A stretch of DNA of 64,000 nt from an uncultured Synechococcaceae cyanobacterium (GTDB lineage: Bacteria; Cyanobacteriota; Cyanobacteriia; PCC-6307; Cyanobiaceae): contig CACBBE010000001.1 of assembly GCA_902537395.1 (NCBI GenBank), forward strand, positions 1 through 64,000, in the 5' to 3' direction. The notes beneath the pieces were generated by a model that saw only the letters and a program-made list of their open reading frames with translations, was not told the origin of the DNA and searched no databases. Every line of letters begins with the position of its first letter. Within the stretch, counting starts at the first letter, position 1. The translations under genes and the position numbers were made by a program. This document shows, one piece after another, positions 25,910 through 36,303 of the stretch.

Positions 25910-26635
25910 TTGAGAAAATCTGTAATTGCTGGTAATTGGAAAATGCACATGACTTGTGCTGAAGCTAAATCCTATTTAGAAGAGTTTATTCCTTTAATAA
26001 AAAATATTAAAGACGATCGTAAAGTTGTTATTGCTCCCCCTTTTACAGCTATTTCCACCTTTTCTGCTCATTCTGATTTTGAATATTTAGATATTTCTAG
26101 TCAAAATATTCATTGGGAAGATCAAGGAGCATTTACAGCAGAAATATCCCCCAAAATGCTTCTTGAACATGGTGTCTCATATGCAATCGTTGGACACAGT
26201 GAACCAAGGAAATATTTTAGTGAAAGTGATGAACAAATTAATAAAAGAGCAGTTTTTGCTCAATCAAGTGGACTTACTCCTATTGTTTGTGTAGGAGAAA
26301 CATTAGAACAAAGAGAGAGAGAAGAAGCTGATAGAGTTATTACTAGACAGGTTGAACAAGGATTAGAGAATACAGATCCATCTAATTTAATTGTTGCCTA
26401 TGAACCAATATGGGCTATTGGCACTGGTAAAACATGTGAGGCAGAAGACGCTAATAAGATATGTTCTTTGATTCGGAAATTAATAGGTTTTGATGATGTA
26501 ATTATTCAATATGGAGGATCTGTTAAACCTAATAATATTGACGAAATTATGTCAATGAGTGATATAGATGGGGTGTTAGTTGGAGGGGCTTCATTAGATC
26601 CGAATAGTTTCGCGAGAATTGCAAATTATCAATAA
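25910..26635 (+). CDS. tpiA: Triosephosphate isomerase, TTG start
   Basis: The 241-residue TIM barrel enzyme interconverts dihydroxyacetone phosphate and glyceraldehyde 3-phosphate in the Calvin cycle and glycolysis. Catalytic residues are visible: Lys in GNWKMH, His in [10 protein letters not shown], Glu in [12 protein letters not shown]; the phosphate loop is QYGGSVKP. The start is TTG, backed by a GGAG Shine-Dalgarno at 25898-25901, 8 nt upstream, a rare clear SD in this window. The last 17 bp overlap folP. Confidence 0.97.
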   Translation: MRKSVIAGNWKMHMTCAEAKSYLEEFIPLIKNIKDDRKVVIAPPFTAISTFSAHSDFEYLDISSQNIHWEDQGAFTAEISPKMLLEHGVSYAIVGHSEPRKYFSESDEQINKRAVFAQSSGLTPIVCVGETLEQREREEADRVITRQVEQGLENTDPSNLIVAYEPIWAIGTGKTCEAEDANKICSLIRKLIGFDDVIIQYGGSVKPNNIDEIMSMSDIDGVLVGGASLDPNSFARIANYQ

Positions 26636-27464
26636 GAAAAATCCATGGCCAAAAGGCTGGGGTCAAAAAACTTCAATTATGGGAGTTATTAATTTAACTC
26701 CTGATTCATTTAGTGATGGTGGGGAATTAAACTCTTCAAAAAAAGTTCTAGATCAAGTAAATAATTTCTTGAGCAATGGTGTTGATGTTATTGATCTTGG
26801 TGCTCAAAGTACGAGACCTGGGGCTGAAGAAGTAGGATCTAGTATAGAGATAAAAAGATTGATTCCCTATTTAAAATTAATAAAATCTGAATTTCCAGAT
26901 GTTTTAATTTCTATTGATACTTTTAATTCTGAAGTTGCTTACGAAGCTCTTTTGAATGGTGCTAATTGGATAAATGATGTAACGGGAGGGAGAAGAGATA
27001 TAAAAATTTTGGATGTTGTTTCAAAATTCAACTGTCCATTAGTAATAACTCATAGTCGTGGCAATAGTCAAAATATGAATCAACTCTCTTATTACCAGAA
27101 TGTATTGAGTGATGTTAAGTTCTCGCTTGATAATTTAATAAAGAATGCTTTAGAAAAAAATATATCTGAAAGAAATATAATAGTTGATCCTGGAATTGGT
27201 TTTTCAAAGGATATCATCAATAATTTGGAAATCTTGAGAAACTTAGATGTATTTAAGAAATGGAATTTGCCAATTTTGATAGGCGCATCCAGAAAGAGAT
27301 TTATAGGAGAAATTTTGAATGAGAATAATCCAAAAGAAAGGGATATAGGAACCCTTGCTATAAGTTGTCTTTGTTCTCAATTTAATATTCACATAGTGAG
27401 AGTTCACAACGTCAAACTAAATTATCAAATCCTGAAAGTAGCTGATAGGATTTACAGAAAATAA
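26619..27464 (+). CDS. folP: Dihydropteroate synthase
   Basis: The 281-residue TIM barrel enzyme joins p-aminobenzoate to dihydropterin pyrophosphate in folate synthesis. Motifs: [16 protein letters not shown] near the N-terminus, [44 protein letters not shown] and [11 protein letters not shown]. The start is a TTG at 26619 that overlaps tpiA by 17 bp, which gives the usual short lead before the MGVINLTP block. Translational coupling with tpiA is likely. Confidence 0.95.
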   Translation: MQIINKKNPWPKGWGQKTSIMGVINLTPDSFSDGGELNSSKKVLDQVNNFLSNGVDVIDLGAQSTRPGAEEVGSSIEIKRLIPYLKLIKSEFPDVLISIDTFNSEVAYEALLNGANWINDVTGGRRDIKILDVVSKFNCPLVITHSRGNSQNMNQLSYYQNVLSDVKFSLDNLIKNALEKNISERNIIVDPGIGFSKDIINNLEILRNLDVFKKWNLPILIGASRKRFIGEILNENNPKERDIGTLAISCLCSQFNIHIVRVHNVKLNYQILKVADRIYRK

Positions 27465-27472
27465 TAAACTTA

Positions 27473-30400
27473 TTAGTCTTTAACTCCTTCGATTTTATCC
27501 TCTACCTCTTGATATAGTTCTTTCAACTGTTCTATATTCTCATCTGAAGTTTCCCAATATCCCCTACCATTGACTTCTAGCAATGTTCCAACAATTCTCC
27601 TGAAACTATTAGGGTTAAGATCCATTAATCTTTTCCTCATCTCTTCGTCATTTATAAATGTTTCATTAGTTTCTTCATATACAAAATTATCTACTTGACC
27701 ACTTGTCGCACTCCAGCCAAGAGTGTAATTAAGTCTATTAGAAAGTTCTCTAACTCCTTCGTAGCCAGATTTGAGCATACCTTCATACCACTTAGGATTT
27801 AAAAGTTTTGTTCTTGAGTCTAATCTGATAGTTTCTCCAAGTGTTCTGACTTGAGCATTAGAAGTGGTTGTATCCGCTATATAGCTACTTGGTTCTTTTC
27901 CGTCATCTCTTAATGTCTTGATCAATTTTGTTGGATCTGAATCAAAATAATGACTTACATCTGTTAATGAAATCTCTGAAGAATCAAGGTTTTGAAATGT
28001 AACATCTGCTGTTTTCATTACTGACTCAAATACCTCTCTTTTTTGATTCATCTCACCTGGATTATCGGCATTAAAAGCATATGTTTTGCGAGATAAATAC
28101 ATTTCTTGTAATTCATTTTCTTCCTCCCATGTTGAATTTTCTACGGCTAAATTAACATTTGAACTGTAACTTCCACTTGCATTAGAGAATACTCTCGCTG
28201 AAGCTTCTCTGATAGAAGTGCCTTCTTTTTCTGCTTGTTCTAGTGAATGTTTCCTTACAAAATTAGATTCCAATGGTTCATCAGCTTCAGCTGCTAATTT
28301 GACTGCCTGATCTATTAATGCCATTTGATTGATAAATAGATCTCTAAATACTCCTGAACAGTTAACAACCACATCTATTCTTGGTCTACCTAATTCTTGT
28401 AAAGGGATTAATTCTAGTTTGTTAATTCTTCCAACAGAATCTGGTTTTGGTTTTACCCCAACAAACCATAAGATTTGTGCCAGAGATTCTCCGTAAGTTT
28501 TTATGTTATCAGTACCCCATAAAACACAAGCTATTGTTTCAGGCCAGGTCCCTTGCTCTTCTTTTTGTCTTTCAATTAATTTGTCAACAACAGACTTCGC
28601 TGCAGCTACTGCAGCTGTAGTTGGGATTGATTGAGGATCAAGTGCATGGATATTTTTACCACTGGGCAAAACACCTGGATTTCTTATGGGATCTCCACCT
28701 GGTCCAGGTAAAACATAATTTCCATCTAGTGCTTTAATGAGGCTATCCATCTCTTTATCAGCACAGACCTGTTCCAAACAGAAAAGTAAGTAATCAAATA
28801 ATTTATTTAATTCCTTCTGGTTAACTTCATTAAATCCATTTAGGTTACATACCCTTAGCCAAGGGGTAGGTAAATTCAAACCAAATACTTTAAGAAAGTC
28901 AAACAATTTTGAAAGAAGTGATTTTTCTAAATAAACTCTGCCATCAACAATTTTTAAAGAGTTGACCATCGCAAAAATAGACTCTCTTGCTGTCTTTATG
29001 ATTTTTTCATTTAGCTCTACAAATTTGAGTTCACCTTTATTATTTCCATCATAAATTTGTTCAATAGTCAGCTCCATTGATTCAGCCAGCAATCCAGGAA
29101 GGGATCTTAATCCCTCTTGCTCTCTCTCTAAAGATGCAATATTTACAAGTGTTGCAACAGCTTCATCTGCTGTTGGGGCTTCTCCAATAGTATGGAGACC
29201 ACATGGTAATAATCTACTTTCAATTTCCATCAACTGTTTATAGATATTACCAACAAATAAATCTCTTTCATCAATTGATAGTTCTTCTACCTCTTTTATA
29301 GGGAGTTCAACATCCTTATCAAGATTACATTGTTTAGAAGTCTCGACTATTGCATTAACTATTTGAATACCCCTACTATTTTCTCTTAATTGTTGATAAG
29401 AACCAACAAGTTCGCTTAGTTCTTTAAGTCCTTTGTAGAGTCCAGCATTTTCTGCTGGAGGAGTTAGATAGCTAATGGTGGAGGCGTAACCTCTTCTTTT
29501 CGCGATTGTTGCTTCAGAAGGATTATTGGCAGCATAGTAATACAAATTAGGTAATGATCCAATAAGAGAATCCGGATAGCAAGTTTCACTCATACCCATT
29601 TGTTTACCAGGCATAAATTCAAGTGATCCGTGAGTTCCAAAATGAAGAACAGCATCAGCTCCCCAAATTTTTTCTACATAGGTGTAATAAGCGGCAAAAC
29701 CATGATGAGGACTGGCACTTCTTGAATAAAGTAACCTCATTGGATCACCTTCATAACCGAATGTAGGTTGAACACCTATAAAAACATTTCCAAAATGTTT
29801 TCCATAAATAAGTAAATTTTGTCCGTCACTATTTAAGTTTCCGGGAGGTTTACCCCAATTTTCTTCAAGTCTTTGTGAATATGGTGTGAACTCTTCGTAT
29901 TCTTTTACTGACATTTTATGAGCAATATTTAACTCGGGAGAGCCATCCATTGCTTCAGGATTGTTAATTACTTTTTCCATTAATTCTTTTGAATTACTTG
30001 GAAGTTCATCTATTTGATATCCTTTCGATTTCATTTCAAGAAGTACTCTATAAATTGAACCAAAAACATTTAAGTATGCTGCCGTACCAACATTTCCTTT
30101 GTCTGGTGGAAAACTAAATACTGTGATGGCTAATTTTTTGTCCTTTCTTTGTTTGACTCTTAAAGTTGACCATTTTATGGCTCTTTCGGCTATTACATCA
30201 ACTCGATCTTGGAGCGTATGCGCCTTACCTGTAGCATCATCACGACCTGAGAGAATAATAGGTTCAATAGCACCATCAAGCTCTGGAATTGCAATTTGAA
30301 GTGCTACCTGAACTGGGTGTAACCCTAGATCACTATCTTCCCATTCTTGTGTGGTTTGGAAGACTAATGGAAGTGCAACCATATATGGTCTATTTAACCT

Positions 30401-31483
30401 TTTTAGGGCTTCAATAGCTTTAGGATGATCTTGTCTTGCTGGACCGCCAACTAGTGCAAACCCTGTTAGAGATACAACTCCGTCTACTATAGGTTGATCC
30501 TTATTTATGGAATTATAATAAAATTCATTAACTGGTTTAGAAAAATCAAGACCTCCACAGAAAATAGGTAGTACTCTCGCACCTCTGTATTCCAATTCTT
30601 GAATAACAGCAACGTAATGAGCATCATCTCCCGTAACGATATGACTCCTTTGAAGCACTAATCCTATTGTGGGAGTTTTATCATCCTTAGGATTTATATC
30701 TTTCCTATTATTTTCCCAATTTTGATATTCTTTAAGACTTTCAAACATGCAAGGAGCAAGAGGATGCCAAATTCCTAAATCTGGGAATGTTTCAGGGTCT
30801 TGAATTTTGAATTCTTCTATTTGATCTTTTATGGTCTCTGGAACAGCGTACTTTTCAGAAATCATTAACAAGAAGTTTTTTAAGTTCTCAGTTGTACCCC
30901 CTAACCAGTACTGAAAACTCAGTATAAATGTTCTAGCATCTTGAGCTTTTTCTACTGGAAGATATTTAAGTATTGAAGGTAGGGTATTTAATAACTTCAA
31001 CATTGAATCTTGGAAACTTGCTCCATCAGATTCTTTTTTCTTTTTTATTAAATCTCCAATAATACTTTTAGATTGACCAAGTTGAGCCATACTAAATGAA
31101 CCTAACTTATTTAATCTCATTACCTCTGGCATGGAGGGAAAAACAATTGATGCTTTAAGTTTGTCTTTAAATGGAGATACTGCATCAACCACTTTTTGAG
31201 CAAGGTCTTCAATAAAAATTAGGGAAGCTACGAATATATCTGCATTAGCTATATCTTCTTTAAAATCTTCAAAATTACATTCATTCCTAAGTTCTTCAAT
31301 AAGATATCCACTAAGATCTATACCTATTGGCCCATTCATCTTATTTATTGACTTTGCAGCTTCCGTTAAGGAATTTTGGTATTGTGGCTCAAGGACAACA
31401 TAAACTGCTTTTATTACAACTTTATGTTTGTTATCCTCAACAGGAGATACTCTGCGGTTTGCTGAGCGGACCTGCGTAAACAT
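27473..31483 (-). CDS. chlH: Magnesium chelatase subunit H
   Basis: The 1336-residue protein is the porphyrin-binding subunit of magnesium chelatase, which with ChlI and ChlD inserts Mg into protoporphyrin IX at the first step of chlorophyll synthesis. Conserved blocks include [60 protein letters not shown] and the C-terminal [14 protein letters not shown] region near [18 protein letters not shown]. Length and block order are those of cyanobacterial ChlH. It is convergent with folP (8 bp between stops) and divergent from dapB. Confidence 0.98.
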   Translation of the reverse strand: MFTQVRSANRRVSPVEDNKHKVVIKAVYVVLEPQYQNSLTEAAKSINKMNGPIGIDLSGYLIEELRNECNFEDFKEDIANADIFVASLIFIEDLAQKVVDAVSPFKDKLKASIVFPSMPEVMRLNKLGSFSMAQLGQSKSIIGDLIKKKKESDGASFQDSMLKLLNTLPSILKYLPVEKAQDARTFILSFQYWLGGTTENLKNFLLMISEKYAVPETIKDQIEEFKIQDPETFPDLGIWHPLAPCMFESLKEYQNWENNRKDINPKDDKTPTIGLVLQRSHIVTGDDAHYVAVIQELEYRGARVLPIFCGGLDFSKPVNEFYYNSINKDQPIVDGVVSLTGFALVGGPARQDHPKAIEALKRLNRPYMVALPLVFQTTQEWEDSDLGLHPVQVALQIAIPELDGAIEPIILSGRDDATGKAHTLQDRVDVIAERAIKWSTLRVKQRKDKKLAITVFSFPPDKGNVGTAAYLNVFGSIYRVLLEMKSKGYQIDELPSNSKELMEKVINNPEAMDGSPELNIAHKMSVKEYEEFTPYSQRLEENWGKPPGNLNSDGQNLLIYGKHFGNVFIGVQPTFGYEGDPMRLLYSRSASPHHGFAAYYTYVEKIWGADAVLHFGTHGSLEFMPGKQMGMSETCYPDSLIGSLPNLYYYAANNPSEATIAKRRGYASTISYLTPPAENAGLYKGLKELSELVGSYQQLRENSRGIQIVNAIVETSKQCNLDKDVELPIKEVEELSIDERDLFVGNIYKQLMEIESRLLPCGLHTIGEAPTADEAVATLVNIASLEREQEGLRSLPGLLAESMELTIEQIYDGNNKGELKFVELNEKIIKTARESIFAMVNSLKIVDGRVYLEKSLLSKLFDFLKVFGLNLPTPWLRVCNLNGFNEVNQKELNKLFDYLLFCLEQVCADKEMDSLIKALDGNYVLPGPGGDPIRNPGVLPSGKNIHALDPQSIPTTAAVAAAKSVVDKLIERQKEEQGTWPETIACVLWGTDNIKTYGESLAQILWFVGVKPKPDSVGRINKLELIPLQELGRPRIDVVVNCSGVFRDLFINQMALIDQAVKLAAEADEPLESNFVRKHSLEQAEKEGTSIREASARVFSNASGSYSSNVNLAVENSTWEEENELQEMYLSRKTYAFNADNPGEMNQKREVFESVMKTADVTFQNLDSSEISLTDVSHYFDSDPTKLIKTLRDDGKEPSSYIADTTTSNAQVRTLGETIRLDSRTKLLNPKWYEGMLKSGYEGVRELSNRLNYTLGWSATSGQVDNFVYEETNETFINDEEMRKRLMDLNPNSFRRIVGTLLEVNGRGYWETSDENIEQLKELYQEVEDKIEGVKD

Positions 31484-31585
31484 TGATTTTCTTTAAGTAT
31501 TTCTACCAGACTACGAATGAAAAGACGTTATTGTGTGCAATATAAATAGCGTGTAACAACCTTTAAAAAAAAATTTTTTCTAAAA

Positions 31586-32434
31586 ATGATTGAGAATTCT
31601 AAAAAACCCATACCAGTACTAGTTTCTGGAGCTTTAGGTAGAATGGGTAGCGAAGTTATTAATACTGTATTAAATTCTACAGATTGTGAACTTGTTGCAG
31701 CAATCGACATAAACGAAAAGAACAATGGCTCAAATATCTCTGAATTATTGAAAGTAAAAAATTGTGATGTTTTTGTCTCAAATGATTTTGAAGGGAATTT
31801 ATGTTCTGTTAGTCAAAATTATAGAAATGAAAAAATCAAACCTGTGTTGGTTGATTTTACTCATCCTGATTCTGTATATGAAAATACCAGATCAGCTATT
31901 GCATATGGGGTATCACCAGTAGTAGGAACTACAGGTCTAAGCCCTTCGCAAATTCAAGATTTGTCTGTTTTTGCTCAAAAAGCGTCGATTGGTTGTGCAA
32001 TAATTCCTAATTTTTCAGTAGGTATGGTTCTTCTTCAGCAGGCGGCATCCGTAGCTGCAAGGTTTTATGACAATATTGAATTAATAGAGATGCACCATAA
32101 TCAAAAAGCTGATTCTCCAAGTGGGACGTGCATAAAAACTGCAGAAATGATTGAAGAATATCCAAAGAAATTTAATCAGGATTTAGTAAAAGAGTCTGAG
32201 TCATTGAAAGGTGTACGGGGTGGGCTCAGAGATTCAGGAATTAATATACATTCTGTACGATTACCAGGATTACTCGCTCATCAGTTAGTAATTATGGGAT
32301 CTCCAGGTGAAACTTACACAATTAAACATGACACTATTGATAGAAAAGCATATATGCCAGGAGTTTTACAGGCTATTAAAAAAATTGGTAATTATGAAAC
32401 TTTAGTATACGGACTTGAAAAATTGATTTTTTAA
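31586..32434 (+). CDS. dapB: 4-hydroxy-tetrahydrodipicolinate reductase
   Basis: The 282-residue enzyme of the lysine/diaminopimelate pathway has the N-terminal NAD(P)-binding loop [13 protein letters not shown], then [35 protein letters not shown] and the substrate motif [15 protein letters not shown]. The length is typical. It is followed 1 bp later by a conserved cyanobacterial membrane-protein gene and then by the hydroxylase gene, suggesting an operon of five or six genes to 35.6 kb. Confidence 0.96.
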   Translation: MIENSKKPIPVLVSGALGRMGSEVINTVLNSTDCELVAAIDINEKNNGSNISELLKVKNCDVFVSNDFEGNLCSVSQNYRNEKIKPVLVDFTHPDSVYENTRSAIAYGVSPVVGTTGLSPSQIQDLSVFAQKASIGCAIIPNFSVGMVLLQQAASVAARFYDNIELIEMHHNQKADSPSGTCIKTAEMIEEYPKKFNQDLVKESESLKGVRGGLRDSGINIHSVRLPGLLAHQLVIMGSPGETYTIKHDTIDRKAYMPGVLQAIKKIGNYETLVYGLEKLIF

Positions 32435-32435
32435 A

Positions 32436-33077
32436 ATGATAATTCCAATTAATTTAAGTCAAATTTCAAAACTTATTCCTGCAGTTGGTACAGGAAGTCA
32501 ATTTAAGTACGCGTTGGGGAATCCTAGGAAAATTCTTCAAAGAGTAATAGTTTCTTCAATTGGTGGATTTATCTCATTAATTATTAGTTCAACTGGAGAT
32601 CAAACTAATAATTTCTGGTTATTCTTATGTGTGGGTTTCTTTTTGTATATCATCTGGGGCCCAATTCTTGAATCAAGTAGAAAAAATTTGCAATTAAGGA
32701 AATATAAATTTTTTTCTTTATTTGATGGCTATGTATCAGATATCTATAAAACAGAAAAGATTGAAAGTTCAAGAGAACAATCTAATAAGCAAGGTCGATT
32801 AGAAGTTATTGAAAATAAAAGGACCTGGTTAGTACTTGAATTAGAAGATGAAGATGGTTATTTAAAAAAATTAAGTTTTCCCATGGAAAATAAGCATAGT
32901 CAAATTAGAGTGGGTTCAAGTATTAGATGTTTAATAACATCTAATAACCGAAATTTTGACAGAGATTTTTATTTGACCGATGCTTGGCTTCCTGAAATTA
33001 ACTTATGGGTTGGTGAGTACCCCTATTTATTAAGACCAGCATTTGAGGAAATTTGCTATATTTATCTGAATAGATAG
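32436..33077 (+). CDS. Conserved cyanobacterial membrane-associated protein, 213 aa
   Basis: The protein begins IIPINLSQISKLIPAVGTGS and FKYALGNPRKILQRV, then two close hydrophobic helices (about residues 40-80), and a soluble beta-rich C-terminal domain (VIENKRTWLVLELEDEDGY, then SIRCLITSNNRNF). The C-terminal part contains LTDAWLPEINLWVGEYPYL. I recall similar proteins across cyanobacteria without an assigned role. The start codon is 1 bp beyond the dapB stop, so it is in one transcript with dapB. Confidence 0.65.
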   Translation: MIIPINLSQISKLIPAVGTGSQFKYALGNPRKILQRVIVSSIGGFISLIISSTGDQTNNFWLFLCVGFFLYIIWGPILESSRKNLQLRKYKFFSLFDGYVSDIYKTEKIESSREQSNKQGRLEVIENKRTWLVLELEDEDGYLKKLSFPMENKHSQIRVGSSIRCLITSNNRNFDRDFYLTDAWLPEINLWVGEYPYLLRPAFEEICYIYLNR

Positions 33078-33096
33078 TTGATACTTATATAATTTG

Positions 33097-34260
33097 ATGA
33101 AAAATAAATTCAATTTTAAAATCGTTGGATCAGGTCCCACAGGTTTATTACTTTCAATTGCACTTTCAAAATTTGATTGCAATATTTTTTTAACTGATTT
33201 ATTAACAAAAGATAGATTAATCGATAAAGATAAAACTTATGCTATTACTCACTCCACAAGAAAAATCTTATCTAAATTCAGACTTTGGGAAAAACTAGAA
33301 CCATTTTTATTTGGCTTTGATACCCTTTCAATTTCAGATAGCGTAACTTCTGCTTTTACCAATTTATCAACTTCTGACTTAGATGATGATATAAGTTCTG
33401 CAGAAAATATTGGCTGGGTAGTTAAACATTCGGATCTCATGAACGTATTCTTTCAAGAGATTGATAATTATGAAAATATTTTTTTTATGACACCACAGAG
33501 ATTGTTACGTAAAAAAATATTATTTGATTATCAATTCTTTTCAACAGGAGCAAACTCACTTGATAAAAAATTCTTAGATTTCTTTGAGATAAAAAAATCT
33601 TATAGTCAATCTTGTTTAACTTTTAAAGTTTCTCTTAGAGGTCATTGTGAAAAGCGTGCTTATGAAATTTTTAGAAAAGAAGGCCCACTTGCATTATTAC
33701 CCTTAGGAAAAAACTTATATCAAGTAATTTGGACTTCCAGTACATTAAAGGCAATTGAAAGGTTAAATTCAGATAAGAATTTTTTAATGGATAATTTATC
33801 AATAATCATGCCTGATGAATTTAAGTTAGACCAAATAATTGGCGAATTTAATATTTTTCCTGTTTCACTATCCTTAAATTTACCAATTTTAAATTTTAAA
33901 AAATTAGTTTTTGTAGGAGATGCATTTCATACGTTTCATCCTGTTGGTGGTCAGGGTCTAAATACTTGTTGGAGAGATGTTAATACTATTTATGATCTTT
34001 TTAATAAAAATAATGCTATTACTAAAATGCAATTGATATCATTTAAATTTAAGTATTTTTCAGGCAGAATTTTAGATATTATCGTCACTATTTTTATAAC
34101 TGACTCATTGATATCAATTTTTGCCAATAGAAACGTTTTTTTATTTCCAATAAGGAAATTTTCATTTTTACTTTTAAATAAATTTCTTTTTACAAGAAAA
34201 TTAGTCCTTAATCAAATGACTAAATCTCTCATTTACTCAAGTATTAAAAAGAACTCATGA
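33097..34260 (+). CDS. UbiH/VisC-type FAD-dependent monooxygenase
   Basis: The 387-residue flavoprotein has an N-terminal FAD fold (FKIVGSGPTGLLLSIALSKF), a middle domain with the substrate-side strands, and the second FAD motif VFVGDAFHTFHPVGGQGLNT (D-G/A-x-H-x-x-x-P-x-x-G-Q-G-x-N). This is the UbiH/UbiF/COQ6 group that hydroxylates quinone rings. Plastoquinone or another prenyl quinone is a reasonable guess at the substrate in a cyanobacterium, but it is not shown by sequence. Its last 4 bp overlap the DUF2949 gene. Confidence 0.8.
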   Translation: MKNKFNFKIVGSGPTGLLLSIALSKFDCNIFLTDLLTKDRLIDKDKTYAITHSTRKILSKFRLWEKLEPFLFGFDTLSISDSVTSAFTNLSTSDLDDDISSAENIGWVVKHSDLMNVFFQEIDNYENIFFMTPQRLLRKKILFDYQFFSTGANSLDKKFLDFFEIKKSYSQSCLTFKVSLRGHCEKRAYEIFRKEGPLALLPLGKNLYQVIWTSSTLKAIERLNSDKNFLMDNLSIIMPDEFKLDQIIGEFNIFPVSLSLNLPILNFKKLVFVGDAFHTFHPVGGQGLNTCWRDVNTIYDLFNKNNAITKMQLISFKFKYFSGRILDIIVTIFITDSLISIFANRNVFLFPIRKFSFLLLNKFLFTRKLVLNQMTKSLIYSSIKKNS

Positions 34261-34454
34261 ATAATTATGTTTCTAGAGAAATGATAATTTATTTATTTAA
34301 TGTATTAGGTTTAGATGAATCTACTATTGAACTTGGTATAAAATTATCTATAAAAAATAACACTCCATTACCAATATTATTATGGAGTTATGGAATGCTA
34401 ACTATTGAAGAACTAGATAAGTTATATTCATTTTTATTTCAAAGGATGGATTAA
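34257..34454 (+). CDS. DUF2949-family protein, 65 aa
   Basis: A 65-residue protein with the DUF2949 pattern: an N-terminal LFNVLGLDESTIELGIKL helix, then NNTPLPILLWSYGMLTIEEL (the P-L-P-x-L-L-W-x-Y-G-x-x-T-x-x-x-L block) and LDKLYSFLFQ. The family is cyanobacterial and of unknown function. The start overlaps the hydroxylase stop by 4 bp (ATGA), so they are coupled. It precedes the DUF3038/DUF4335 pair. Confidence 0.85.
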   Translation: MNNYVSREMIIYLFNVLGLDESTIELGIKLSIKNNTPLPILLWSYGMLTIEELDKLYSFLFQRMD

Positions 34455-34493
34455 TAATTCTGTTATAATTCCCTTATATTTTAATCGAGAACA

Positions 34494-35018
34494 ATTACAG
34501 TTTTAACTAAGGGAAATCAAGTATCAAGACAATCTATTGAGAAGCTTGATTTATTATTATTAATCCTAGAAACTATTGATTTAAATGGTATTCAATCCCT
34601 TTACGCCTTATCTAATAGACTTGATTTAAATAATGTTCTGCCAAATAAAATTACTATTTGGAAATTAAGGAATAATAATCCATTGAGAAAATCATATGTT
34701 AACAACAATATTAAAGTAAACGAATTCGATGCTTTAATTAAAATCACAGTTGAAATGTCTAAATATTTATATCCTTATATCAGAGAGATACTGAAATCTA
34801 AAGAAGATATTAAAAAGAATTCAATTATTTGGAATGATTTTAATAAGAGATTTATTGAGTTGATTAAAGAGAGATTTAATGTAGATAGTATGAGAGTGAA
34901 AAAGCTTTTAAATCAAGCTGAAAATGATGAGATTATAATAAAATCTTTGCTTATTTTATCTTTTTGTATTTCAAATCAGGGTTATCAAAAGTTGAAGAAT
35001 TTTTTATACGATTTTTAA
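34494..35018 (+). CDS. DUF3038-family protein with a non-standard start codon
   Basis: The reading frame carries the DUF3038 pattern: SIEKLDLLLLILETIDLNG, then LPNKITIWKLRNNNPLRKSY and a C-terminal helical domain. The family match begins well upstream of the first TTG (34683, residue 64 of this call). Between the in-frame stop at 34482 and 34683 there is no ATG, GTG or TTG, so the true start must be a rarer codon. ATT at 34494 gives 174 residues and the usual short lead; that is my choice. DUF3038 is normally next to DUF4335, as here. Function unknown. Confidence 0.7.
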   Translation: MTVLTKGNQVSRQSIEKLDLLLLILETIDLNGIQSLYALSNRLDLNNVLPNKITIWKLRNNNPLRKSYVNNNIKVNEFDALIKITVEMSKYLYPYIREILKSKEDIKKNSIIWNDFNKRFIELIKERFNVDSMRVKKLLNQAENDEIIIKSLLILSFCISNQGYQKLKNFLYDF

Positions 35019-35019
35019 T

Positions 35020-35610
35020 ATGATGCAAAATAAATTGTCATTTCATCAATCTTCAGCAAGTCTCGAAATAATAGGATTGCCAGATTATTCCAATAATGAA
35101 AATAATGATCAAATATCTATAATTTCTCAATGGAAATTAACCATAGTTGATAAACCACTTATTGAAGGCAAAATTGAACATTTAGGACCTATTATGGATG
35201 CTTTTTATATTTATTCAAATCTTTTAATCAAAAACGAAATACCAATATATGAGTCTCAATTAATCGATATAAAAGCTGATAATCTCCATATACATAATAT
35301 TGTTCTCAAGAGCTCTAAACCAAATGTAAAGCCTTTAGTTCTAAAGATTGGTAATTCATTGCTTTCAGATACCATCAATTGTTTTGATCAGTTAAATGAA
35401 TCGCCAAAAGTAAGAATAAAAAAAACTGATATAACCACAAACATTTCTAAAAAATTAAGATTTGGGTTAATTAATAAAGTTAAATTTTTCAATTTCTTTA
35501 TTCCACCTTTTATTGCAATTTGCTCTTTAATTCTATTCTCTTCTTCTTTTATTTATTTTTATAATCCTTCTGAAAATGTAGAAAACAAAGAACAAATCAA
35601 TCCAGAATAA
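35020..35610 (+). CDS. DUF4335-family protein
   Basis: A 196-residue protein starting with tandem ATG codons: NKLSFHQSSASLEIIGLPDY, then a beta-rich domain (SIISQWKLTIVDKPLIEGKI) and one membrane helix near the C-terminus (about residues 158-180, FFIPPFIAICSLILFSSSF). This domain-then-anchor layout and its position directly after DUF3038 fit DUF4335. It starts 1 bp after the DUF3038 stop, so the two are likely made together. Role unknown. Confidence 0.75.
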   Translation: MMQNKLSFHQSSASLEIIGLPDYSNNENNDQISIISQWKLTIVDKPLIEGKIEHLGPIMDAFYIYSNLLIKNEIPIYESQLIDIKADNLHIHNIVLKSSKPNVKPLVLKIGNSLLSDTINCFDQLNESPKVRIKKTDITTNISKKLRFGLINKVKFFNFFIPPFIAICSLILFSSSFIYFYNPSENVENKEQINPE

Positions 35611-35698
35611 AGATCCATTAGCATCTTTAATACAAACACGATACTATAGGTTAATTTCTTTTCAGAGTAATTCAAATTTATTCTTTGAGCTTTGATGT

Positions 35699-36067
35699 AT
35701 GGCAGATTTAAACATCCCAAATTTGAATATTAAATCTGATAAATATATTTTTAAAAAAAAATTAAATTTAAGAAGAAAATCTAAAAAACGTTTATTTACT
35801 GAATCTTTCTTTTTGTTTATTTTTAGTGTTTTATTAGTTTATATAAATTATTTAATTCCTAATAAAAATTTACTACTACAAAACCTTCCTACTACGATTA
35901 ATAAATCTTTTTTATTATTAATTGATCTCTTTTCATATCTCTATGATATTTTATTGGTGATTTTTATTTTAGTCTCTTCTTTTACTGCTCTGATCTTAAT
36001 GATAGGTTCTTTTTATAGGTTATTTAGAGTATCAAAGAGAAGGTCAAAACAAATAAGTTATAAATAA
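35699..36067 (+). CDS. Hypothetical two-helix membrane protein, 122 aa
   Basis: The ATG at 35699 opens a 122-residue frame with a basic N-terminal third (FKKKLNLRRKSKKRLF) and two membrane helices (about residues 35-52 and 78-108). The tail is basic (FRVSKRRSKQISYK), so both ends would be cytoplasmic. No family recognised. It converges with a 53-aa membrane gene with 2 bp between stops. Confidence 0.55.
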   Translation: MADLNIPNLNIKSDKYIFKKKLNLRRKSKKRLFTESFFLFIFSVLLVYINYLIPNKNLLLQNLPTTINKSFLLLIDLFSYLYDILLVIFILVSSFTALILMIGSFYRLFRVSKRRSKQISYK

Positions 36068-36069
36068 TT

Positions 36070-36231
36070 TCAGATAGGCTGCATTAGACCACCACTTCCT
36101 GAATCAGAATCATCATCATCATTTTCAGTTTCTTCTCCAAATAATGCAAATATGCCAAGTACAATTGATGAAAGAATAATTGATAAGGGTAAAATCGAAG
36201 TTTGCATTCCGACGTCTATATATTCACCCAT
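36070..36231 (-). CDS. Small membrane protein with acidic tail, 53 aa
   Basis: The minus-strand ATG at 36231 gives GEYIDVGMQTSILPLSIILS, one hydrophobic helix, then a strongly acidic linker (GEETENDDDDSDS) and a GSGGLMQPI end. The Asp run is encoded by tandem GAT codons. This looks like a conserved picocyanobacterial small membrane protein but I cannot name it. It lies 72 bp upstream of nothing on its strand and ends 2 bp from the convergent gene. Confidence 0.6.
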   Translation of the reverse strand: MGEYIDVGMQTSILPLSIILSSIVLGIFALFGEETENDDDDSDSGSGGLMQPI

Positions 36232-36303
36232 AAAATAAAAAAATTTTTTTTAACCTAACCGAAATTAAACTGATTCGCGGATTTTCAATAATTATTTAAT
36301 AAT

